Shown here in pieces: positions 7,425 to 13,291 of a stretch of DNA of 13,291 nt. The notes under the pieces are model-generated. The model was given only the letters and a program-made list of their open reading frames with translations, did not search any database and was not told the DNA's origin. Position 1 is the stretch's first letter. Each line of letters begins with the position of its first letter. Position numbers and translations under genes: made by a program. This stretch comes from Kalaharituber pfeilii (Eukaryota > Ascomycota > Pezizomycetes > Pezizales > Pezizaceae), in assembly GCA_015179045.1 (NCBI GenBank), contig WHUZ01000306.1, positions 1 to 13,291 on the forward strand, written 5' to 3'.

Positions 7425-8183
7425 GAATTTGATAGATATGACAGGTCCGGCCCCACGGCATGAGATGTGGCAGAATGAGTTGAATTTAACAGATATGGCA
7501 GGTCCGGCCCCACGACCTCAGGTGAGGAAGAATGAGCTCAATTTTACAGGTATAGCAGGCCCCACCTACCGCCATGAGATGAGGTAGAGTGAGCTGAATT
7601 TGACAGGCATGGCAGGCCGAGCCCGACGGCTTGAGAAAGTTGACAGGTATGGCCGGCCCACGAGATGAGGCAGAATAAGCTGAATTTGGCACGTATAGCT
7701 GGCCTGACCTGACAGCGCGAGATCAGGCACAATGAACTGAATTTGATAGGTATGGCAGACCCAACCTGCCGGCACGAGATGCGGCAGAATGAGGTGAACA
7801 TTTTTTTTTTTTTTATTTCATTAATCGCATGCCGCCCTATGGGCTATGGCGATGTTTAATTACATGTGAGGAATATGGAAAATAAAGAGAAATAAGACAG
7901 TAAATAAGAAAACCCTCCCTTTCCCCGACTGATGAGGTGAACATGACAGGTTTGGCAGGCCCTATTCGACGACGTGAGATGAGCCAGAATGAGCTGAATT
8001 TCACACGAATTTGAGATGTATGGCATGCCTGAGCCGAGGCACGAGAAGATGCGGAATGAGCTGAATTGATAGAAGTGGCAGAACGAGCTGAGGTAGAATC
8101 AGCTGAATTTGACAGGTATGGTAGGGCCCCACTCGATGGCGTGAGATGAGGAATAATAAGCTGAATTTGACAGGTATTGCAGG
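7425..8183 (-). repeat. 57-bp satellite array, block II, reversed
   Basis: The units run on the minus strand: plus-strand signature GAGCTGAATTTGACAGG and GCGTGAGATGAGG. Unit order matches the right part of block I and also 10506-11450. A 131-bp retroposon interrupts the array at 7801-7931. Compared with 10506-11450, several units around 8000-8080 are missing or rearranged. Confidence 0.92.
7801..7931 (-). mobile_element. poly-A retroposon insertion 1
   Basis: A 131-bp insertion flanked by a perfect 12-bp target duplication, ATGAGGTGAACA, at 7789-7800 and 7932-7943. On the minus strand it ends in a run of 14 A preceded by an AATAAA-like sequence. A poly-A tail with a duplication of this size points to LINE-type target-primed reverse transcription. 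The 5' part (GTCGGGGAAAGGGAGGG) has no recognised promoter, so this may be a 5'-truncated LINE end or a short retroposon. The part next to the tail (GGGCGGCATGCGA) recurs in the insertion at 11393-11431. Confidence 0.88.
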
Positions 8184-8614
8184 CAATGAATCCAACAGGC
8201 CAGGCCAGGCCAGGCCAACCGGAGGCCTGGACTGGCCTGGACCGTGAAATTCTGGGCCAGGCCTGGCCTGACGTGAGGGCCGGTCCAGGCCATTCAGGCC
8301 GGCCCAGGCCAATCAGGTCGGTCCAGACCATTCAGGCCGGTCCAGGACAACCAGGCCAACCAGGCCGGTCCAGGCCATTCAGGCCGGTCCAGATCATTCA
8401 GGCCGGCCCAGGCCAACCAGGCCGGTCCAGGCCATTCAGGCAGGTTCAAGCCAATCAAACGAATCATTCCACAGCTATCCAGGTGAATTGAGGCCAGCAT
8501 TTACCAGATTGTTTGAGTATTTAAATGGTCTGGACCGGCCTGATTGGCCTGATTGGCCTTGCCCGGTCCAGGCGGTTTCAGTCCAATGCAGATCATGGCC
8601 TGTTGGATTCATTG
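8184..8614 (+). mobile_element. hAT-like TIR element carrying a 19-bp minisatellite, copy 1
   Basis: A 431-bp element with perfect 19-bp terminal inverted repeats: CAATGAATCCAACAGGCCA at 8184-8202 and its reverse complement at 8596-8614. The interior is mostly tandem 19-bp units, CAGGCCGGTCCAGGCCATT and variants, with a unique right end (GGCGGTTTCAGTCC). The terminus CAATG fits the hAT YARNG pattern. The left flank ATTGCAGG equals that of copy 2. The right flank here is 12-bp satellite (ATTTCAGT), so the original right side has probably been replaced by recombination. No protein is encoded; the open frames crossing it are satellite artefacts. Confidence 0.82.
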
Positions 8615-8813
8615 ATTTCAGTAGCCATTTTGGTAGCTATTTCAGCAGCCATTTTAGAAGCGATTTCAGTAGCCATTTCAGTAGCTATTTCAGCGGCCAT
8701 TCAGGTGCCATTTCATCAGCCATTTCGGTAGCCGTTTCAGTAGCCATTTCAGCGGCCATTTGGGCAGCCATTTCGGCGCCATTTCGGCAGCCATTTCGGC
8801 AGCCATTTCGGCA
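8615..8813 (+). repeat. 12-bp minisatellite array
   Basis: About 16 units of GCCATTTCRGYA and variants, starting directly at the right TIR of the preceding element. Since 12 is a multiple of three, several frames are open; the minus frame repeats four-residue MAAE/MATE-type units. I treat that as a by-product of the repeat. Confidence 0.9.
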
Positions 8814-9216
8814 TTGGTAGTAGTGGCAGTTCCGACCCGAGGGCACGAGATGAGGTGCAATGAGCTGAATTTGACACATATAGCCAGCCCGACATAACGG
8901 TGCAAGATGTGGTAGAATGAGCTGAATTTGACAGGTATGGCAGGTCCGGCTGCACAGCGTGGGATCAGGTGGAATGAGCTGAATTTGACATATGTGGCAG
9001 CCCGGCCTGCTGGCGTGAGATGAGGTGGAATGAGTTCAATTTGACAGGTATGGCAGATCCGAGCCGACGGCGTAAAGAGGTAGAATGAGCTCAATTTCAC
9101 ACGAATTGCATGCCCGACTTGACGGCATGAGCTGAATTTGACACATATAGCTGGCCCGACCCGATGGTGCAAGATGAGGTGGAATAAGCTGAATTTGACA
9201 GGTATGGCCGGCCCTA
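8814..9216 (-). repeat. 57-bp satellite array, block III
   Basis: About seven units in minus orientation, signature GAGCTGAATTTGACA. The block starts with CAGTTCCGACCCGAGGGC, repeated exactly at about 9498, and ends in GGCCGGCCCTA, the same array-to-array junction as at 3255-3270. The right half corresponds to the inverse of 3263-3560. Confidence 0.9.
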
Positions 9217-9480
9217 GCCATTTCCGTAGCCATTTCGGTAGCCATTTCGGTAGCCATTTCAGCAGCCATTTCGGTAGCCATTTCAGCAGCCATTTCGGTA
9301 GCTGTTTCAGTAGCCATTGAAGTAGCCATTTCAGCGGCCATTTCAGGTGCCATTCCATCAGCCATTTCGGTAGCCATTTCAGCATCCTTTTCGGTAGCCA
9401 TTTCAGTAGCCCTTTCACCAGCCATTTCAGCATTCATTTTGGCAGCCAGTTCGGCAGCCAGTTCGGCAGCCATTTCGGCA
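9217..9480 (+). repeat. 12-bp minisatellite array
   Basis: About 22 units of GCCATTTCRGYA. Variant units such as CAGCATCCTTTTCGG and GGCAGCCAGTTC lie toward the right. The left edge joins a 57-bp unit at a junction shared with 3255-3270 and 12052-12060. Confidence 0.92.
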
Positions 9481-9620
9481 CGTGATATGTTGTATCAGTT
9501 CCGACCCGAGGGCACGAGATGAGGTGCAATGAGCTGAATTTGACAGGAAGAGGAGGTACAGCTCAATGGCGTGAGATGAGGTGAAGTTGACAGGTATGTC
9601 TGGCCTGACCCGAGGCACTC
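9481..9620 (-). repeat. 57-bp satellite, short block IV
   Basis: Roughly two and a half units between two 12-bp arrays. The start repeats the first unit of block III (CAGTTCCGACCCGAGGGC). The middle is diverged (ACAGGAAGAGGAGGTACAGC). This alternation suggests that a 57-bp plus 12-bp module has itself been tandemly copied. Confidence 0.8.
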
Positions 9621-10185
9621 AGTAGCTATTTTACCAGCCATTTCGGCAGCCATTTCAGCAGCCATTTCAATAGTCGTTTTGGTAGTCATTTCCATAGCCA
9701 TTTCATTATTCCTTTTTGTAGCCATTTTAGTAGCCATTTTAGTAGCAAATTCAGCAGCAATTTCAGTAGCCATTAAAGTAACTATTGCAGCGGCTATTTC
9801 AGCTGTTATTGCATCAGCTATTTCAGTAGCCGTTTCAGTAACCCTTTCAGTAGCCATTTCAGCAGCCATATGAACAGCCATTTCAGCAGCCATTTCAGGA
9901 GCTATTTCATGCTCCATTTCGGTAGCCATTTTATCATCCATTTCGGTACTCTCTCTGAGAGCTATTTCAGCATTCACGGTGGTAGCCATTGTGGTAACTA
10001 TTTCTATTTCGGTAGCTGGTTCAGCAGCCATTTCAGTAGCCATTTCCGTAGCCATTTTGGTAGCCCTTTCGGTAGCCATTTTGGTAGCCATTTCATAATC
10101 TATTTTAGTAGCTGTTTTGGCAGCCATTTCAGCAGCCTATTCAGTAGCTCTTTCAGTAGCCCTTTTGGTAGCCATTTCGGTAGCT
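9621..10185 (+). repeat. 12-bp minisatellite, longest array
   Basis: About 47 units over 565 bp, the most diverged of the arrays: GCCATTTCRGYA with many variants such as GCAATTTCAGTA, ACCATTGTGGTA and GCTATTTCAGCA. Phase is kept almost throughout, so a 210-codon minus frame of four-residue MAxE units stays open. Divergence with conserved phase could mean old age or past selection on the frame; it cannot be decided by eye. Confidence 0.9.
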
Positions 10186-10267
10186 GACAGTTGTTCTGAG
10201 CCAACGTCAGGTCTTGGCATTTTGACCGAATTGGGACAAAAAATACTGGGCAGCTTGTAACCAACCC
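10186..10267 (+). repeat. dispersed repeat B (short form)
   Basis: Matches 4747-4827 in direct orientation, from AGGTCTTGGCATTTTGACC to CTTGTAACCAACC, with a 21-bp unit missing. Just upstream, TTCTGAGCCAACGTC resembles CTGAGCTGACATT before the other copy, so homology extends slightly left. It ends where the third 69-bp repeat begins. Confidence 0.72.
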
Positions 10268-10336
10268 ACAGGAATCGCGGCCACTCATCGTAAGTACTGC
10301 TGGTTACACCTTGCGCCGGATTGAACCCAGTCGCAT
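10268..10336 (-). repeat. 69-bp GC-rich dispersed repeat, SINE-like, copy 3
   Basis: Differs from copy 1 at four places, all transitions (CATCG for CGTCG, GGTTAC for GGCTAC, ACCTTGCG for GCCTCGCG). The B-box-like sequence at 10318-10327 is unchanged. Unlike the other two, the minus-strand 3' side is not AT-rich DNA but dispersed repeat B. I found no target duplication around it. Confidence 0.6.
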
Positions 10337-10505
10337 TTGATATGACTTGCACCTAAGCTAAAGGGCTGAAGTGCCAAGTAGTCCTGCAACCTTTTTTTTT
10401 TATTTTTTTTTTTTTTTATATCACATGACCCCGCGTGCAGCTGTTCGCCAAGGCAGGGCAGTCCTGCAACCTGAGCTTAAGTTAAGAAGTATAACAGGTC
10501 TCTCT
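10337..10505. other. insert between the 69-bp repeat and the array, holding a retroposon
   Basis: In copy 2 the 69-bp repeat and the array are separated by about 10 bases. Here about 170 bases lie between them. They comprise unique sequence (GACTTGCACCTAAGC and GAGCTTAAGTTAAGAAG) plus the 67-bp poly-A insertion described separately. No duplication flanking the whole insert was found. Confidence 0.6.
10393..10459 (-). mobile_element. poly-A retroposon insertion 2
   Basis: A 67-bp insertion flanked by a 13-bp direct repeat, AGTCCTGCAACCT, at 10380-10392 and 10460-10472; the last T is shared with the T run. The minus strand ends in a long A run broken by one T. The body (CTGCACGCGGGGTCATGTG on the minus strand) is only weakly like the other two insertions. 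It is a severely 5'-truncated retroposon of a LINE-driven type. Confidence 0.82.
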
Positions 10506-11450
10506 CGCCAGCATTGAATTTGATAGATATGACAGGTCCAGCCCGACGGCATGAGATGTAGCAGAATGAGTTGAATTTCATAGATATGGCAGGTCCGGCC
10601 CTACGGGCTCAGGTGAGGAAGAATAAGCTCAATTTTACAGGTATAGCAGACCCCACCTACCGCCGTGAGATGAGGTAGAGTGAGCTGAATTTGACAGGCA
10701 TGGAAGGCCCAACCCGACGGCGTGAGGAAGTTGACAGGTATGGCCGGCCCACGAGATGAGACAGAATAAGCTGAATTTGGCACGTATGGCCGGCCTGACC
10801 TGACAGTGCGAGATCAGGCACAATGAGCTGAATTTGACAGGTATGACGGGCCCAACCTGCCGGCATGGGATGCGGCAGGATGAGCTGAACTTGACAGGTT
10901 TGGCCGGCCCTATTCGACGACGTGACATGAGTCAGAATGAGCTGAACTTAACAGGTTTGGCAGGCCCTATTCGACGGCGTGAGATGAGCCAGAATGAGCT
11001 GAATTTCACACGAATTGCAGGCCCTATTCAACGGCGTGAGGTGAGCCAGAACGAGGTGAATTTTACACGAATTGCAGGTCCGGGCTGTCGGCACGAGATA
11101 ATGCAGAATGAGCTGAATTTGACACACATATCCGGCCCGTCCCAACGGTGCAAGATACGGTAGAATGAGTTGAATTTGACAGGTATGGCCGGCCCAAGCC
11201 TACAGTGCAAATATGAGATGAGTATGAGACGTATGGCAGCCCCGACCTGACGACATGGGATGAGGTAGAATGAGCTGAATTTGATAGATGTGGCAGAACG
11301 AGCTGAGGTAGAATCAGCTGAATTTGACAGATATGGTAGGGCCCACTCGATGGCGTGAGATGAGGAAGAATAAGCTGAATTTGACAGGTATTTTTTTTTT
11401 TTTTTAAATATCATTACTCGCATGCCGCCCTATTTGACAGGTATTGCAGG
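10506..11450 (-). repeat. 57-bp satellite array, block V, reversed
   Basis: About 16 units in minus orientation with the same unit order as 7425-8183. The array is longer because it keeps units lost there (CACACGAATTGCAGG types near 11010-11080). It is the left arm of the large inverted repeat with 12356-13186. A short retroposon interrupts it at 11393-11431. Confidence 0.92.
11393..11431 (-). mobile_element. poly-A retroposon insertion 3
   Basis: Only 39 bp long, flanked by a direct repeat of up to 14 bp, ATTTGACAGGTATT, at 11379-11392 and 11432-11445. The empty target can be read at 8166-8183, where the same satellite unit is uninterrupted. The minus strand reads TAGGGCGGCATGCGAG and ends in an A run. 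Insertion 1 has the same sequence beside its tail, so both belong to one family and this copy is cut shorter at its 5' end. Confidence 0.88.
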
Positions 11451-11796
11451 CAATGAATTCAACAGGGCAGGCCAGGCCAGGCCAACCAGAGGCCTGGACT
11501 GGCCTGGACCGTGAAATCCTGGGCCTGGCCTGGACCGTGAAATTCTGGGCCTGGCTTGGCCTGATTGTTCAGGCCGGTCCAGACCATTCAGGCCGGTCCA
11601 GGCCATTCAGGCCGGTCCAGACCATTCAGGCCGGTCCAGACCATTCAGGCCGGTCCAGACCATTCAGGCCGGCCCAGGCCAACCAGGCTGGTCCAGACTA
11701 TTCAGGCCGGTCCAGACCATTCAGGCTGATCCAGGCCAATCAGGCCGGTCCAGGCGGTTTCAGTCCCATGCAGATCATGGCCTGTTGGATTCATTG
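11451..11796 (+). mobile_element. hAT-like TIR element carrying a 19-bp minisatellite, copy 2
   Basis: A 346-bp copy of the element at 8184-8614, with fewer 19-bp units. The left TIR (11451-11469) has two mismatches to copy 1; the right TIR (11778-11796) is identical. The flanks ATTGCAGG (11443-11450) and ATTGCACG (11797-11804) agree at 7 of 8 positions, consistent with an 8-bp target duplication inside a 57-bp unit. Units such as CAGGCCGGTCCAGACCATT repeat at exactly 19 bp (11591, 11610, 11629). The copies differ mainly in unit number. Confidence 0.83.
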
Positions 11797-12059
11797 ATTG
11801 CACGCCCAACGTGATGGCGTAGAATGAGCTGAATTTGACAGGTATAGCAGGTGCGGCCGGACAGCGTGAGATGAGGTAAAATGCAATTTGACAGGTATGG
11901 CAGATCCGAGCCGACGGCGTGAGGTGAGGTAGAATGAGCTTACACGAATTGCATGCACGACTTGACGGCCTGAGCTGAATTTGACATGTATAGCTGGCCC
12001 GACCCGATGGTGCAAGATGAGATGGAATGAGCTGAATTTGACAGGCATGTCCGGCCCTA
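11797..12059 (-). repeat. 57-bp satellite array, block VI
   Basis: Four to five units in minus orientation, corresponding to the right part of block III and the inverse of 3263-3560. It begins with GCACGCCC, a half unit left of which the TIR element inserted, and ends at GGCCCTAG, the shared junction to the 12-bp array. Confidence 0.9.
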
Positions 12060-12338
12060 GCCATTTCAGTAGCCATTTCGATAGCCATTTTAGCAGCCAT
12101 TTCAGCAGCAGTTTCAGCAGCCATTTCAGTAGCCATTGAAGTAGCCGTTTCAGCGGCCATTTCAGGTGCCATTTCATCAGCCATTTCGGTAGCCGTTTCA
12201 GGAGCCATTTCAGCGGCCATTCCGGCTGCCATTCCGGCTGCCATTTCGGTAGCCATTTCATGATCTATTTTAGTAGCCATTTCAGCAGCCTTTTCAGTAG
12301 CCCTTTCGGTAGCCGTGTTGGCAGCCGTTTTGGCAGCC
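12060..12338 (+). repeat. 12-bp minisatellite array
   Basis: About 23 units of GCCATTTCRGYA with GCCGTTTTGGCA variants at the right end. The order of variants resembles that in 8615-8813 and 9217-9480 (CAGGTGCCATTTCATCAGCC occurs in the first two of these three arrays in the same context), so the arrays are copies, not independent expansions. Confidence 0.9.
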
Positions 12339-13190
12339 TGGCCGGTTGGGAACACTGCATCGAGTGGGCCCTATCATACCTGTCAAATTCAGCTGATTCT
12401 AGCTCAGCTCATTCTGCCACATCTATCGAATTCAGCTCATTCCGTATCGTCTCGTGTCTCGGTTCAGGCATGCCATACATCTGAAATTCAGCTCACTCTA
12501 CCTCATCCCATCTCGTACCTTGGGCATGCCATGCGTCTCAAACTTATCTCATTTGCATTGTAGGCTCGGGCCGGCCATACCTGTCAAATTCAGCTCATTC
12601 TACCACATCTTGCACCGTCATGTCGGGCCAGCTATATGTGTCAAATTCAGCTCATTCTGCATTATCTCGTGCCGACAGCCCGGGCCTGCAATTCGTGTAA
12701 AATTCAGCTCGTTCTGGCTCACCTCACGCCGTTGAATAGGGCCTGCAATTCGTGTGAAATTCAGCTCATTCTGACTCATCTCACGTCGTCGAATAGGGCC
12801 TGCCAAACCTGTGTCGAACTTAGCTCATTCTGCAGCATCTCGTGCCAGTAGGTTAGGCCCGCCATACCTGTCAAATTCAGCTCATGGTGCCTGGTCTCGC
12901 GCTATTATGTCACGCCGGCTATACGTGCCAAATTTAGCTCATTCTGCCTCATCTCGTGGGCCGGCCATACCTGTCAACTTTCTCACGCCGTTGTTAGGTT
13001 GGGCCTTCTATGCCTGTCAAATTCAGCTCACTCTACCTCATCTCATGGCGGTAGGTGGGGCCTGCTATACCTGTAAAATTGAGTTCATTCTTCTTCACCT
13101 GAGGCCGTGGGGCCGGACCTACCATATCTCTTAAATTCAATTCATTCTGCCACATCTCATGCTATTAGGCCGGACCTGTCATATCTATGT
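12339..13190 (+). repeat. 57-bp satellite array, block VII
   Basis: About 15 units in plus orientation, right arm of the inverted repeat with 10530-11353. Consecutive units start at 12586, 12643, 12700 and 12757, fixing the period at 57 bp. From 12794 rightward the sequence is collinear with 3700-4090. The switch from minus-oriented to plus-oriented satellite falls at about 12339-12356. Confidence 0.93.
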
Positions 13191-13291
13191 AATAGATCGG
13201 TCTGGGTCAGGTCAGGGTACAGGATCCAGGTACAGGACAGGCGGCAGGCGCCGGGGTGATTTCACAGCAGAGGCAGAGGCAGAGGCAGAGG
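13191..13291 (+). repeat. GC-rich tail and GCAGAG hexamer tract, copy 2, cut by window edge
   Basis: Direct repeat of 4092-4204: GGTCTGGGTCAGGTCAGGG, GGCGCCGGGGTGATTTCACAG, then GCAGAG hexamers from about 13267 to the last base. The tract continues beyond the window. Confidence 0.85.

Larger units (their letters stand above)
10530..13186. repeat. large inverted repeat of satellite blocks
   Basis: The left arm 10530-11353 and the right arm 12356-13186 are reverse complements with the same order of distinguishable 57-bp units. Markers that match across arms include the CATCGAGTGGGCCCTA unit at the inner ends, the GTCGAATAGGGCC units, and the CATATCTATG end at the outer side. The spacer of about 1 kb holds the TIR element, block VI and a 12-bp array. 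The left arm carries the extra 39-bp retroposon just inside its inner end. Confidence 0.85.

Noticed and set aside
8203..8595. 57-bp unit as a trimer of the 19-bp unit, since 57 = 3 x 19
   Set aside because: Splitting the 57-bp unit in thirds gives three segments with no resemblance to each other or to the 19-bp unit.
8690..10127. Long minus-strand frames of MAAE/MATE or KWLPKWL repeats as surface or structural proteins
   Set aside because: They are the 12-bp satellite read in different frames. Several frames are open at once and they run into non-coding 57-bp units.
10506..11390. Regular repeats as a CRISPR array
   Set aside because: Units are head-to-tail, diverged over their full length, with no unique spacers, and the setting is eukaryotic.

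Overview
The window looks like gene-poor, repeat-dense nuclear DNA of a filamentous fungus, most likely a Pezizomycotina ascomycete. The reasons are: long AT-rich tracts almost free of CpG and full of TpA and stop codons, as left by repeat-induced point mutation (RIP) or methylation-linked deamination; a decayed PIF1-type helicase of the kind multiplied in fungal genomes; and a dense mixture of non-autonomous elements and minisatellites. The organism assignment is inference. No intact, clearly functional gene is visible. I see no rRNA, tRNA gene or CRISPR array.

Layout. Positions 1-123 may hold the last 40 codons of a gene entering from the left, followed by ordinary intergenic DNA to about 1000. 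An AT-rich RIP-like tract runs to 1561. Next come a 69-bp GC-rich repeat (1562-1630) and a broken end of a TIR element (1671-1765). The C-terminal half of a PIF1-like helicase (1766-3105) follows. It carries a frameshift and is split by a 335-bp hAT-type MITE (2134-2468) with perfect 17-bp TIRs and an 8-bp target duplication. From 3195 to 4204 there is a 12-bp minisatellite, a 57-bp satellite array and a GCAGAG hexamer tract. A cluster of further short minisatellites occupies 4347-4755. A 2.5-kb RIP-like relic spans 4863-7345.

From 7346 to the end almost everything is a mosaic of three satellite families (57-bp, 19-bp and 12-bp units) in a recurring order. A 69-bp GC-rich repeat opens two of the composites (7346 and 10268). 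The 57-bp array comes next, then a TIR element filled with 19-bp repeats (8184-8614 and 11451-11796), then 12-bp arrays alternating with more 57-bp units. Three small poly-A retroposon insertions with 12-14 bp target duplications sit in or beside these arrays. The right end forms an inverted repeat with arms of about 830 bp (10530-11353 against 12356-13186). Its last 500 bp repeat 3695-4204 directly, at roughly 95% identity with almost only transition differences.

The parts do not form an operon or pathway. The coherent story is genomic: a family of minisatellite-bearing composite repeats that has been copied, inverted and invaded by hAT-like elements and poly-A retroposons, beside a helicase relic that may or may not have been part of the same mobile unit.
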